A stretch of DNA of 64,000 nt, from positions 124,001-188,000 of the forward strand of contig NZ_JBGGTQ010000010.1 in NCBI RefSeq assembly GCF_041320705.1, in the 5' to 3' direction. Made by a program: the position numbers and the translations under genes. Shown here piece by piece: positions 56,218 through 64,000 of this stretch. Source of the stretch: Kineococcus mangrovi (GTDB lineage: Bacteria > Actinomycetota > Actinomycetes > Actinomycetales > Kineococcaceae). The notes below the pieces were generated by a model. That model saw nothing but the letters and a program-made list of their open reading frames with translations, was not told the origin of the DNA and made no database searches. The number at the start of each line of letters is the position of its first letter. Within the stretch, counting starts at the first letter, position 1.

Positions 56218-56403
56218 TCAGCGGCGGTGGGCGAGCGCCCGCAGCCGCGTCCGCACGTCGTCCTCGTGCCACCCGAGACGCCCGTCGGACCAGGTGGGGG
56301 CGGGCAGGGCGCCGCGACCCACGAGCGCGTGCAGCGTGGCCACGTCCACGTCGTAGCGGTGGCTGACCTGCAGCAGGGTGAGCTTGTCCAGGGGGGCGTC
56401 CAC
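56218..56403 (-). CDS. Small helix-turn-helix (MerR/AlpA-like) protein
   Basis: A 61-residue protein resembling a MerR/AlpA-type winged helix: LTLLQVSHRYDVDVATLHALVGRGALPAP followed by WHEDDVRTRLRALAHRR. GTG 56403 is the only plausible start and has a weak ribosome site. A 7-4-7 inverted repeat lies 23 bases upstream, and a TACCCT -10-like box on the far side would put transcript start inside it. Targets are unknown. Confidence 0.6.
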   Translation of the reverse strand: MDAPLDKLTLLQVSHRYDVDVATLHALVGRGALPAPTWSDGRLGWHEDDVRTRLRALAHRR

Positions 56404-56425
56404 GGGGCGTCCGTTCTCGCGGGGC

Positions 56426-56443
56426 GGGAGGGCAAACCCTCCC
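56426..56443. promoter_or_regulatory. Inverted repeat before the small HTH gene
   Basis: GGGAGGG-CAAA-CCCTCCC lies between the HTH gene start (56403) and the 2-hydroxyacid dehydrogenase stop (56454). It can serve as terminator of the dehydrogenase or as operator for the HTH protein. Confidence 0.5.
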
Positions 56444-56453
56444 AGGGTAGCCG

Positions 56454-57374
56454 CTACCGGAGGGGTCGAGGCACGACGTTGCGCAGCTCCTGCCCCCGGT
56501 GCAGCCGCGCCACCTGCTCGCGCAGCAGCGCGACCATCCGCGGCCGGAAGGCCGTGGAGTTCCCGCCCACGTGCGGGGTGACGAGGACCCCGGGCAGGGA
56601 CCAGAGCTCGTGGTCGGCCGGCAGCGGTTCGGGGTCGGTGACGTCGAGCGCGGCGCTGACCCGCCCGGCCCGCAGCGCCTCCACGAGCGCGGCGGTGTCC
56701 ACGACGGGGCCGCGGGCCACGTTGACGAGCAGCCCGCCGTGGGGCATCGCGGCGAGGAACTCCGGGCCCACCAGCCCCCGCGTGCGGTCGGTGAGCGGGC
56801 AGGCGAGGACGACGACGTCGTGCGCGGGCAGCAGGTCGGGCAGCTCCTCGACGGCGTGGACCTGGACGCCGTCCTGGACGCGCGCTCGGGTGCCGACGGC
56901 GGTGACCGAGCACTCGAACGGCGCCAGCCGCGCGGCGACGGCCCGGCCGACCCCGCCCCAGCCGACGACGAGGACGCGCCGGTCGGCCAGGGAGGTCCGG
57001 CGCGACGGCTTCCACTCCCCCGCCGCCATCGACCGCACGTCGTCGTCCAGACCGCGCAGCGACGTGATCGCCAGACCCACCGCGAGCTCGGCTGTCGAGG
57101 TCTCGTGGACCCCGGAGGCGTTGCACAGCAGCACGTCCGCCGGCAGCTGCTCGGGCACCCCGTCGTGGCCGATGGTCAGGAGCTGGACGGCGCGAACACC
57201 GGCGGGCAGGGCCGACAGGTCCGGGGTCGCGACGTAGGGCGGGACGACGAGCGCGGGCGCGGGGTCGGGCGCGGGTGCCGTCCCGTCCCAGACGATGACC
57301 TCGGCACCGTCGAGGGGGCCCAGGGCCCGGGCCCACGACTCGGAGGGGACGCTCACCACGACGTGCTCGCTCAC
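56454..57374 (-). CDS. D-isomer-specific 2-hydroxyacid dehydrogenase
   Basis: A 306-residue NAD(P)-dependent 2-hydroxyacid dehydrogenase. NAD site VLVVGWGGVGRAVA; catalytic Arg in VNVARGPVVD, Glu in DVTDPEPLPADH and His in TPHVGGN. The GHDG and NASGVHETSTAELAVGL stretches fit glyoxylate/hydroxypyruvate-type members. Substrate not determinable. Nothing in the neighbours fixes its pathway. Confidence 0.88.
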   Translation of the reverse strand: MSEHVVVSVPSESWARALGPLDGAEVIVWDGTAPAPDPAPALVVPPYVATPDLSALPAGVRAVQLLTIGHDGVPEQLPADVLLCNASGVHETSTAELAVGLAITSLRGLDDDVRSMAAGEWKPSRRTSLADRRVLVVGWGGVGRAVAARLAPFECSVTAVGTRARVQDGVQVHAVEELPDLLPAHDVVVLACPLTDRTRGLVGPEFLAAMPHGGLLVNVARGPVVDTAALVEALRAGRVSAALDVTDPEPLPADHELWSLPGVLVTPHVGGNSTAFRPRMVALLREQVARLHRGQELRNVVPRPLR

Positions 57375-57411
57375 GCGGGCACGCTAGCGGCATCCGGGTG
57401 AGGATGGTCCG

Positions 57412-58566
57412 GTGACCCGCAGACGCACGGCCCTCGTCCCGGCCGCCCTCGTCGGGACCCTCCTGCTCGGCTGCTCGGACACGGCGGAGCCGTCCGGCAC
57501 CCCTACCCCCACGGCGGTCGCTCCCTCCCCGACGTCGTCGGCACCGGCTCCGGCCGACCCGGTGGCCGCGGCCGTCGGGTTCCCCGGCGATCCGGTGGAC
57601 GTCACCACCGGCCTCGACGTGCCGTGGGGCATGGCCGTGCTGCCCGACGGGACGGCCCTGGTCACCCTGCGGGACCAGGCGCGCGTGGTGCAGGTCGGTC
57701 CGGGCGTCTCGACCGTCCTGGGGGCCGAGGGCCCCGAGGGCCGGGTGCCGGACGTCGTGCCCGGTGGTGAGGGCGGGCTGCTGGGCATCGCGCTGTCGCC
57801 GGACTTCGAGACCGACCAGCACGTGTTCCTGTACCAGACCGCGCGCGAGGACAACCGCGTCGTCCGGTACACGCTGGCGCAGAACCGCCTGGTCGAGGCG
57901 ACGCCGGTGCTGACGGGCATCCCGAAGAACTCCACCCACAACGGCGGCCGGATCGCGTTCGGCCCGGACGGCAAGCTGTACGTGGCCACGGGGGACGCGC
58001 AGAACCGCCCCGCGGCGCAGGACCCGGCCTCCCTCGGCGGGAAGGTCCTGCGGCTGAACCCCGACGGGTCGGTGCCGGCGGACAACCCCACGGCCGGGTC
58101 GCCCCTGTGGTCCCTGGGGCACCGCAACCCGCAGGGGCTGGGCTGGGACTCCACCGGCCGCCTCATCGCGGCGGAGTTCGGCCAGGACGAGTGGGACGAG
58201 CTGAACGTCATCCGGCCCGGGGGGAACTACGGCTGGCCCGAGGTCGAGGGTCCCGGGGACGGCGGCGGGAGGTTCATCGCCCCGGTGCAGACGTGGCGGA
58301 CCGACGAGGCCTCGCCCTCCGGTCTGGTCGTGACCCCGGACGCCGTGTACGTCGCCGCGCTGCGCGGTCAGCGGTTGTGGCGGGTCCCCCTGAACCCCGA
58401 CGGCCCGACCGGCACGCCCGACGCGTACCTGCAGGAGACCCTGGGCCGGTTGCGGGCCGTGGAGGTCGGGCCGGACGGTTCGCTGTGGGTCCTCACGTCG
58501 AACACGTTCCGCGGGGAGCCCCGCCCCGGGGACGACCGGCTGGTGTCGGTGCCGTTGTCGTCGTAG
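57412..58566 (+). CDS. PQQ-dependent aldose (sorbosone-like) dehydrogenase lipoprotein
   Basis: A 384-residue exported beta-propeller of the glucose/sorbosone dehydrogenase family. The N-terminal lipoprotein signal ends at the Cys of LLLGC, followed by a Thr/Pro-rich linker. WGMAVLPDGTALVTLRDQ, GLLGIALSPDF, HNGGRIAFGPDGKLYVATGDA, GHRNPQGLGWD and FGQDEWDELNVI are family motifs. GTG start has GAGGA seven bases upstream. Probably oxidises sugars at the cell surface. Confidence 0.88.
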   Translation: MTRRRTALVPAALVGTLLLGCSDTAEPSGTPTPTAVAPSPTSSAPAPADPVAAAVGFPGDPVDVTTGLDVPWGMAVLPDGTALVTLRDQARVVQVGPGVSTVLGAEGPEGRVPDVVPGGEGGLLGIALSPDFETDQHVFLYQTAREDNRVVRYTLAQNRLVEATPVLTGIPKNSTHNGGRIAFGPDGKLYVATGDAQNRPAAQDPASLGGKVLRLNPDGSVPADNPTAGSPLWSLGHRNPQGLGWDSTGRLIAAEFGQDEWDELNVIRPGGNYGWPEVEGPGDGGGRFIAPVQTWRTDEASPSGLVVTPDAVYVAALRGQRLWRVPLNPDGPTGTPDAYLQETLGRLRAVEVGPDGSLWVLTSNTFRGEPRPGDDRLVSVPLSS

Positions 58567-58591
58567 GGACCCCGGGCGGCAGGATGGGGCC

Positions 58592-59392
58592 GTGTTCCCC
58601 GCCGACCTGACGGTCCCGATCCTCCTGCTGCTCCTGCTCGCGGCGTTCGCCGCGGGGTGGATCGACGCCGTGGTGGGTGGGGGCGGGTTGCTGCAACTGC
58701 CCGCCCTCCTGCTCGTCCCGGGTCTGACCCCGGTGCAGGCCCTGGCCACGAACAAGCTGGGTTCCATCTTCGGGACCAGCACGAGCGCCCTGACGTACTA
58801 CCGCCGGGCCAGGCCGGACCTGCGGACGGCGCTGCCGATGGCGGCCGTCGCGCTCGTCGGGAGTTTCGGCGGCGCCTCGATCGCGGCGTCCCTGCCGGTC
58901 GCGGTGTTCAAACCCGTCATCGTGGTCGCGCTCGTCACGGTCGCGGCGATCACCGTCCTGCGGCCCGCCCTGGGGGGTTCGACGTCGCTGCGGTTCTCCG
59001 GGCACGCCCACTACCGCGCGGCGATCGGGGTGGGGGCCGCCATCGGGGTCTACGACGGCGTGCTGGGCCCGGGGACCGGGACGTTCCTCGTCATCGCCAT
59101 GGTGAGCCTGCTGGGGTACGACTTCCTGCAGGCCAGCGCGAAGGCGAAGATCGTGAACTTCTCGACGAACCTGGGCGCCCTGCTGTTCTTCGTCCCGCAC
59201 GGCTCGGTCGCGTGGGGGCTGGGCGTCCTCCTGGGGGTGTCGAACATGAGCGGCAGCTACCTGGGTTCGCGCATGGCCGTGGCGCGCGGGACGCGGTTCA
59301 TCCGCACCGTGTTCCTCGTCGTGGTGGCCGCCCTCATCGTGAAGGTGGGCCACGACGTGTGGGTGGAGAACCTGTCCCCCCTGCTGCGGTGA
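58592..59392 (+). CDS. TauE/SafE-family sulfite or anion exporter
   Basis: A 266-residue membrane protein with about eight membrane segments. The TauE/SafE repeat features are visible: GWIDAVVGGGGLLQLPALL and ALATNKLGSIFGTSTSALTYY in the first half, GVYDGVLGPGTGTFLVIAM and FLQASAKAKIVNFSTNLGALL in the second. GTG start 25 bases after the PQQ enzyme. It may export sulfite or organic sulfonates. Anion not assignable. Confidence 0.88.
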   Translation: MFPADLTVPILLLLLLAAFAAGWIDAVVGGGGLLQLPALLLVPGLTPVQALATNKLGSIFGTSTSALTYYRRARPDLRTALPMAAVALVGSFGGASIAASLPVAVFKPVIVVALVTVAAITVLRPALGGSTSLRFSGHAHYRAAIGVGAAIGVYDGVLGPGTGTFLVIAMVSLLGYDFLQASAKAKIVNFSTNLGALLFFVPHGSVAWGLGVLLGVSNMSGSYLGSRMAVARGTRFIRTVFLVVVAALIVKVGHDVWVENLSPLLR

Positions 59393-59410
59393 GGCGCGAA
59401 CCCCGCTCGC

Positions 59411-60262
59411 TCAGCGCACGCGTTCGGCGGTGAACTGCATCCGCGGGTTCGCGTAGACCTCCTGGGACTCCACGAGCTTCAGTTCGCGCTCCCCGGAGCG
59501 GTAGGTCGCCTCGATGAGGTCGAACACGCTGGAGACCGTGCGCTCCAGCGCGACCCGCGCGTCGCCGGTGCTGCGGTGGTGGGCGGAGAACAGGGCGGCG
59601 GTCACGTCGCCGGACCCGTTCGCCTTGAACGGCAGCATGGGCGTGCGCACGATCCAGGCGCCGGCGTCGTCGGCGACGAGCACCTCGACGGTGCCCTCCT
59701 CGCGGTCGGGTCGTTCCACGCTCGTCACCAGGACGGTGGACGGGCCCATCGCGCGGGCGGCGTCGACCGAGGCGAGCGTCGACTCCAGCGTGGTGGGTTC
59801 GGTGCCGGTGAGGTAGCCGAGCTCGAACTGGTTCGGGGTGATGACGTCGGCGACGGGGACGACGCGGTCGCGCAGCAGGTCGGGGATCTCCGGCGCCACG
59901 AAGCAGCCGGACTTCGCGTTGCCCATCACCGGGTCGCAGGCGTAGACGGCGGAGGGGTTCGCCGCTTTCACGCGGCGGACGGCGTCGACGATGACGTCCC
60001 CGATCCCGACGCCACCCTGGTACCCGGACAGCACGACGTCGATCTGCGGGAAGACGCCGCGCTCCTCGACCCCGGTGAGGACGTCGGCGACGTCCGAGGG
60101 GGCGATGAGCGGGCCCCGCCAGGCCCCGTACCCCGTGTGGTTGGAGAAGTTCACGGTGTGGACGGGGACGACCTCGACCCCGATGCGCTGCAGCGGGAAG
60201 ACGGCGGCGGAGTTGCCGACGTGGCCGTGGGCGACGGCGGACTGGATGGAGAGCACCTTCAC
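59411..60262 (-). CDS. pdxY: Pyridoxal kinase
   Basis: A 283-residue ribokinase-fold enzyme phosphorylating pyridoxal in the B6 salvage path. [24 protein letters not shown] and [14 protein letters not shown] are pdxY signatures, [21 protein letters not shown] and [12 protein letters not shown] follow, and the anion hole is [14 protein letters not shown]. Converges with the TauE gene and is divergent from the ArsR-like gene. Confidence 0.94.
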   Translation of the reverse strand: MKVLSIQSAVAHGHVGNSAAVFPLQRIGVEVVPVHTVNFSNHTGYGAWRGPLIAPSDVADVLTGVEERGVFPQIDVVLSGYQGGVGIGDVIVDAVRRVKAANPSAVYACDPVMGNAKSGCFVAPEIPDLLRDRVVPVADVITPNQFELGYLTGTEPTTLESTLASVDAARAMGPSTVLVTSVERPDREEGTVEVLVADDAGAWIVRTPMLPFKANGSGDVTAALFSAHHRSTGDARVALERTVSSVFDLIEATYRSGERELKLVESQEVYANPRMQFTAERVR

Positions 60263-60307
60263 GCGCCGGACGATACGCGCCCCCGCCGCCGGTCACCCTC
60301 CGACTTC

Positions 60308-60347
60308 CACAAGAACTCTTGTGAAAGACCTCTTGTGGTTCTACCGT
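60308..60347 (+). promoter_or_regulatory. ArsR-type operator and promoter
   Basis: CACAAGA-AC-TCTTGTG (60308-60323) is a 7-2-7 dyad. A third half-site TCTTGTG lies at 60331-60337, 14 bases after the second (60317-60323). TTGTGA (60319-60324) and TACCGT (60342-60347) form a promoter with 17-base spacing, so the operator overlaps the -35 and spacer. The +1 would be at about GTG 60355, leaderless. Confidence 0.65.
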
Positions 60348-60354
60348 CGACGTC

Positions 60355-60939
60355 GTGGACGACTTCCCTCCCACCGACCTGCCGACCGTCGAGCTCACCG
60401 ACCCGGCCACGATGCGCGTGCTCGCGCACCCGACGCGGCTGCGCCTCCTCGGCGAGCTGCGCGTGCACGGACCGTGCAGCGTCGGGACGCTCAGCCGGGC
60501 CGTCGACGAGGCCCCGGGGTCGGTCAGCTACCACCTCTCGCGGCTCGCGGAGGTGGGTCTGGCGGCCGAGGCCCCCGAGCACGCGCCGGACCGCCGGCAG
60601 CGGTGGTGGCGGTCGGTCCACGCGCTCACCCGCACGCCCTCCCCCCTCGACACGAGCGACCCCGAGCGCTCGGCGGCCTCGACCGCCCTGCGCAAGAGCT
60701 TCGTCCGGGGCCTGGCCGACGCGCACGAGGCGTACCTGGACGCCGAGCACGACCTGCCGCCGGAGTGGGCCGAGGCCGCCTCCTCCGGTGACCTGTACTT
60801 CGACCTGACCGCCGACGAGCTCGCGGAGATGGCTGCGGAGGTGGAGCAGCTGTGGGCGCGGTGGCTGGCGCGGTCCGATCGCGACCGGCCCGGGACCCGC
60901 CCCGTGCTCGCCCTCTACGCCCTGTTCCCCCGGCCGTGA
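60355..60939 (+). CDS. ArsR-family transcriptional regulator
   Basis: A 194-residue winged helix-turn-helix repressor: LAHPTRLRLLGELRVHGPCSVGTLSRAV...GSVSYHLSRLAEVGL (residues about 18-75), with a C-terminal Trp-rich portion. There is no CxC metal motif in the expected helix, so it probably does not sense metal thiolates. It overlaps the MFS gene by four bases (GTGA) and has its own dyad promoter, giving an autoregulated transporter operon. Confidence 0.85.
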   Translation: MDDFPPTDLPTVELTDPATMRVLAHPTRLRLLGELRVHGPCSVGTLSRAVDEAPGSVSYHLSRLAEVGLAAEAPEHAPDRRQRWWRSVHALTRTPSPLDTSDPERSAASTALRKSFVRGLADAHEAYLDAEHDLPPEWAEAASSGDLYFDLTADELAEMAAEVEQLWARWLARSDRDRPGTRPVLALYALFPRP

Positions 60940-62165
60940 GACCGCTGCGCGCGCTGGTCGTCGCCCACACCGCGAGCGCCGCGGGCAACGCGGCGACGCA
61001 GGTGGCCGTCCCGCTGCACGTCCTGGCCACGGGCGGCAGCGGCCTGCAGCTCGGGATCGCCTCCGCCGCAGCGGTCGTGCCGGTCGTCGTCGGCGGCGTG
61101 TTCGGCGGCACGGTCGTCGACCGCGTCGGCTACCGGCGCACCAGCATCGCCGGCGACGTCGTCGGTGCCGTGACGATCGCCGCCGTCCCGCTGCTGGCCG
61201 GCACCGTCGGTCTGCCGTTCTGGGGGCTCGTCCTGCTGCTGGTGGCGACGGGCCTGCTCGACGCCCCCGGTCAGGCCGCGCGGCACGCGATGCTGCCGGA
61301 GGTCTGCGCGGCCGACGGCGTCCCGCTGCTGAAGGCGACGGGGGCCCTCAACGGGGCCGAGCGCCTGGCCCAGCTGCTGGGCGTCGCCGCGACGGCCGCC
61401 CTCGTCGGCTGGCTCGGCGCGCTGCCCGTGCTCTGGCTCGACGCCGCGACCTTCGCCGCGAGCGCGACGCTCGTCCTGCTCGCGGTGCCCCACACCTCCA
61501 CCGCCCCGAGCCCCGCCGGGGCCTACCTGCGCCGCCTGCGGGAGGGGTTCGACGTCGTCCGCCGGGACGGTCTCCTGCGCGCCGTCGTGCTCCTGGTGCT
61601 GGCGACCAACGCCTTCGACACGGGCCTGAGCGTCCTGCTGCCGCTCGTGGCGCGCGACACCTGGCACCACCCGGCCGCCTTCGGCTGGGTCAGCGCGGTG
61701 TTCGGCGCGGGCGCCGCGGTCGGCGCCCTGCAGGCGCACCGCCTCACCCGGCGCTGGTCCCGTCGCCGCGTCTTCGCGCTCTCCTTCCTGCTCGCCGGTG
61801 CACCGCGCTGCCTGCTGCTGGCCACCGGTCCCTCCCTCGAGCTCACCGTCGTCGTCTTCCTCGCCTGCGGCCTGGCCGCCGGGGCGATCAACCCGGTCCT
61901 CGGCGCCGTGCAGCTGGAGCGGGTGGCCCCGCGGATGCGCGCCCGCGTCGCCGGTCTCGTCGCCGCGGGCGCGTGGGCGGGGATGCCCGCGGGGTCGCTG
62001 CTCGCCGGCTGGGGCGCGGACCGGGTCGGCGTCGTCCCGGTGCTGTGGACCGTGGGCGTCCTGTACCTCCTGGTCACGCTCGCCCCCTTCGCGGGCCGGT
62101 CCTGGGGGGACATGGACCGTCCCGCCCGGCAGGACGCGGACCGGGAGGTGGACGTGGCAGGGTGA
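60936..62165 (+). CDS. Major facilitator superfamily transporter
   Basis: A 409-residue exporter-type MFS protein, with about 12 membrane segments. The loop motif GGTVVDRVGYRRT and NGAERLAQLLG, NPVLGAVQLERVAPRMRARVAG are typical of drug exporters of the MFS-1 type. GTG 60936 overlaps the regulator stop. It is the probable target of the ArsR-like repressor. The compound exported is unknown. Confidence 0.87.
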   Translation: MRPLRALVVAHTASAAGNAATQVAVPLHVLATGGSGLQLGIASAAAVVPVVVGGVFGGTVVDRVGYRRTSIAGDVVGAVTIAAVPLLAGTVGLPFWGLVLLLVATGLLDAPGQAARHAMLPEVCAADGVPLLKATGALNGAERLAQLLGVAATAALVGWLGALPVLWLDAATFAASATLVLLAVPHTSTAPSPAGAYLRRLREGFDVVRRDGLLRAVVLLVLATNAFDTGLSVLLPLVARDTWHHPAAFGWVSAVFGAGAAVGALQAHRLTRRWSRRRVFALSFLLAGAPRCLLLATGPSLELTVVVFLACGLAAGAINPVLGAVQLERVAPRMRARVAGLVAAGAWAGMPAGSLLAGWGADRVGVVPVLWTVGVLYLLVTLAPFAGRSWGDMDRPARQDADREVDVAG

Positions 62166-62169
62166 ACGG

Positions 62170-62772
62170 GTGTTCGACCACCTGGGCGCGCTCGTCACCG
62201 AGCACGCGGGGTCGCCGTGGGTGCTGGCCGCGGTGCTCACCCTCGCCGCCCTGGACGCCTTCGTCCCGCCGCTGCCGAGCGAGTCGGTCGTCATCGGCCT
62301 GTCGGCCATCGCGGCCGACACGGGGCACCCGCACCGGTGGGCGTTGTTCGCCTGCGCCGTCGTCGGCGCGTTCCTCGGCGACAACCTCACCTACACGATG
62401 GGCCGGCACTCCCCGCTGCGCCGCTGGATCGCCGGTCACCCGCGGCTGGAGAAGGCCTTCACCCGGGCCGCCGTGGAACTCGACAAGCGGGGGGCCTTCG
62501 CGATCCTCGCCGCCCGGTACGTCCCGATCGGGCGCATCGCCGTGAACCTCACCGCGGGGGCGGTGCGGTTCCCCCGCGCGCGCTTCGTCGGGCTCAGCGC
62601 GCTCGCGGCGCTGACGTGGGCGGCCTACTCGGTGGCCATCGGTTCCCTCGCGGGCCACTGGATCGAGTCGACGCCGCTGGCCGGAGCCGCGCTGGGCATC
62701 GTCATCGCCCTGGTGCTGGGTCTCCTCGTCGACCTCGTGCTCAACCGGGTCGTCCACCGCCGGGTGCGCTGA
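62170..62772 (+). CDS. DedA/SNARE-associated family membrane protein
   Basis: A 200-residue membrane protein of the DedA family (undecaprenyl-phosphate flippases and related). LDAFVPPLPSESVVIGLSAIA, GAFLGDNLTYTMGRHSP, the basic F-x-R-x-x-R region AARYVPIGRIAVNLTAGAVRFPRARF are diagnostic. GTG start five bases after the MFS stop; its last 32 bases overlap the convergent minus-strand gene. Confidence 0.88.
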   Translation: MFDHLGALVTEHAGSPWVLAAVLTLAALDAFVPPLPSESVVIGLSAIAADTGHPHRWALFACAVVGAFLGDNLTYTMGRHSPLRRWIAGHPRLEKAFTRAAVELDKRGAFAILAARYVPIGRIAVNLTAGAVRFPRARFVGLSALAALTWAAYSVAIGSLAGHWIESTPLAGAALGIVIALVLGLLVDLVLNRVVHRRVR

Positions 62773-63652
62773 ACCCCTCGTCGAGGAGCGCGTCGTGCAG
62801 GACCCGGGCGCACCGGCCGAGCGCGGCCTCCGCCTCGGGCTGGTGGGTGGCCGCCACGGTGGAGGCGCTGAGGACCACGACCGCGATCGTCGTGCCGTCG
62901 GCGTGCTCGAGGACCCCCGCCTCGTGGCGCAACGTCAGGAGCGTCCCCGTCTTCGACGACCAGCGGGAGGCGTCGGTCCGCAGGTCCGGGGCCAACCGCT
63001 GACCGAAGACGTTGCCACCCAGCAGGTCCCGCACCCGCTCGGCGACCGCCGCAGGCACAGCGGTGGGCCGCCACAGGTGGGTGAGCAGGTCGGCGAAACC
63101 CTCGGCGGAGCCGGCGTTGGCCCGGCCGACGTCGAACTGCTCGAGGGCGTGGCCGTCGCCGGGGGTTCCCGACCGGCTCGCCAGGAGGTGGCCGTAGGGG
63201 CGCTCGACGCGCAGCGCCGGGGTGTCGGCGAGGTCGGCCAGGCGGTGGCGCACCGCCACGCCCCGGACGCCGAGGGCACGCAGTTCCGCGTCCACCGCCC
63301 CGGGCGGGGTGAGGGCGAACAACGCGTCGGCGGCGACGTTGTCGCTGACCGTCACGGCGAGTTCGAGCAGGTCCTCGACCGCGATCCGCACGGGGTGGCG
63401 GAACCTGCCGAGCCCGGTGTCGGACCGCGCCGCGGGCGGTTCCACCACGACCACCTGGTCCGCCGCGAGCTCGCCGCGGTGGACGCGCAGGAGGGTCGCG
63501 AGGGCGAGGGGAACCTTGACCAGCGACGCGCAGGGGAACTGCCGCGCGGGGTCCAGGACGGCGGTGCCCCCGTCGTCGAGGTCACGCACGACGATCCCCG
63601 CCTGCAAGCCGGCGTCGGCCAGGATGCGCCGCACCTGGTCGAGAGCCCTCAC
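62741..63652 (-). CDS. Cytoplasmic class A penicillin-recognising protein, BlaB-like
   Basis: A 303-residue class A beta-lactamase-fold protein. The SxxK is in CASLVKVPLA, SDN is in TVSDNVAADA, and KTG is in SSKTGTLL. No signal peptide is visible: it begins RALDQVRRILADAGLQAGIVVRD. The omega-loop ExxLN that supplies the deacylating Glu is not seen (the region reads LRVERPYGHLLAS), so it is unlikely to be an efficient beta-lactamase. It overlaps an upstream LysR gene by four bases, as BlaB follows BlaA in Streptomyces cacaoi. Confidence 0.72.
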   Translation of the reverse strand: MRALDQVRRILADAGLQAGIVVRDLDDGGTAVLDPARQFPCASLVKVPLALATLLRVHRGELAADQVVVVEPPAARSDTGLGRFRHPVRIAVEDLLELAVTVSDNVAADALFALTPPGAVDAELRALGVRGVAVRHRLADLADTPALRVERPYGHLLASRSGTPGDGHALEQFDVGRANAGSAEGFADLLTHLWRPTAVPAAVAERVRDLLGGNVFGQRLAPDLRTDASRWSSKTGTLLTLRHEAGVLEHADGTTIAVVVLSASTVAATHQPEAEAALGRCARVLHDALLDEGFSAPGGGRPG

Positions 63653-64000
63653 GCCTCCTCGCAGAGGTCGGCCACCGCACCCGCGAACTGCGCGCGCAGG
63701 CGGCGGGCGTCCTCGTCCCGGCCGGCCAGCACGGCGAGGCCGCGGACGAGGTCCGGGCCGGCCAGCGGTCGCCAGTCCAACCCCCACGCCCGGGCCTGCG
63801 CCCGGGTGGCCAGGACGAGGTCGTCACCGTCCAGCACGCGGGCCAGAGCGGCGACCGGGGTCGGGGCCACCCCCACCTGAACGGGTTGCAGACCGGCCGC
63901 TTCGGCGGCCCGCACCAGCACGTCGCGCACGTGCGGGACGTCGTCCTCGGGCAGCAGCCAGCACCGGCGCGGTGCCTCCGACCCGCGGGTCCGGCCACGC
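63649..64000 (-). CDS. LysR-family regulator, C-terminal part (truncated by window edge)
   Basis: The frame is open through the window edge and 116 residues of the effector-binding domain are visible (PRRCWLLPEDDVPHVRDVLV, then TPVAALARVLDGDDLVLATRA, and WRPLAGPDLVRGLAVL near the end). This is the C-terminal part of a LysR-type substrate-binding domain; the helix-turn-helix must lie to the right. The stop overlaps the GTG of the BlaB-like gene (GTGA), so the two are coupled. Confidence 0.75.
   Translation of the reverse strand, partial: RGRTRGSEAPRRCWLLPEDDVPHVRDVLVRAAEAAGLQPVQVGVAPTPVAALARVLDGDDLVLATRAQARAWGLDWRPLAGPDLVRGLAVLAGRDEDARRLRAQFAGAVADLCEEA

Overview
This is a GC-rich (about 73% by eye) chromosome segment from an actinobacterium. 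Evidence includes frequent GTG starts, GTGA/ATGA gene overlaps, many promoters that place the start codon at the predicted +1 (leaderless genes), an NdgR-type IclR regulator beside leuCD and a HupB-like HU gene, an MhuD-like haem monooxygenase, and a sepIVA-rnc-mutM block laid out as in mycobacteria. Kineosporiaceae (Kineococcus-like) is my best guess for family, at low confidence. No phage, insertion sequence, plasmid or CRISPR signature was seen. It reads as core chromosome with small accessory insertions.

Layout. 1-10268: the 3' end of rhamnulokinase and an L-lactate dehydrogenase-like enzyme, a purine permease, a ROK regulator divergent from a sugar ABC importer with a palindrome between them, and a DASS anion transporter. 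10539-22583: housekeeping genes on the minus strand (recG, an inserted ABC ATPase plus DUF6297 membrane pair, rsmD, coaD, sepIVA-like, DUF177, rpmF, rnc, mutM), then rpmB, thiL, DUF3515 and ddl. 22622-25479: a gamma-family PLP enzyme and a MurA-fold enzyme with an N-terminal XRE DNA-binding domain and its own palindromic promoter. 25545-35082: a HupB-like HU, leuDC, NdgR-like regulator, tRNA-Glu and tRNA-Gln beside gltX, an FAH-family hydrolase, ilvE and leuB. 35192-41316: a two-component system, a secreted protein and a MacB/FtsX-type ABC system. 41335-46965: an MhuD-like enzyme, a small hydrolase, and a sulfur locus in which metY and a flavin monooxygenase sit behind a SAM-I riboswitch and a short leader peptide, with a second monooxygenase divergent. 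47082-53178: wrbA and the ilvD-ilvB-ilvN-ilvC group with a leader-peptide attenuator before ilvB. 53297-64000: a Gfo/Idh-aldo/keto reductase fusion with a LacI regulator, several enzymes and transporters, an ArsR-MFS-DedA group, and at the edge a LysR gene overlapping a cytoplasmic penicillin-recognising protein like BlaB.

Most of the branched-chain amino-acid pathway is here (ilvBNCDE, leuBCD; leuA not seen), with two separate controls: an NdgR-type operator at leuC and translation-coupled attenuation at ilvB. Six regulator genes sit next to clear inverted repeats, so probable operators can be proposed from sequence alone. The most unusual elements are the XRE-MurA fusion with an operator between its -35 and -10 boxes, the tandem riboswitch plus leader peptide before metY, the two-domain dehydrogenase/reductase fusion, and the LysR-BlaB-like pair.
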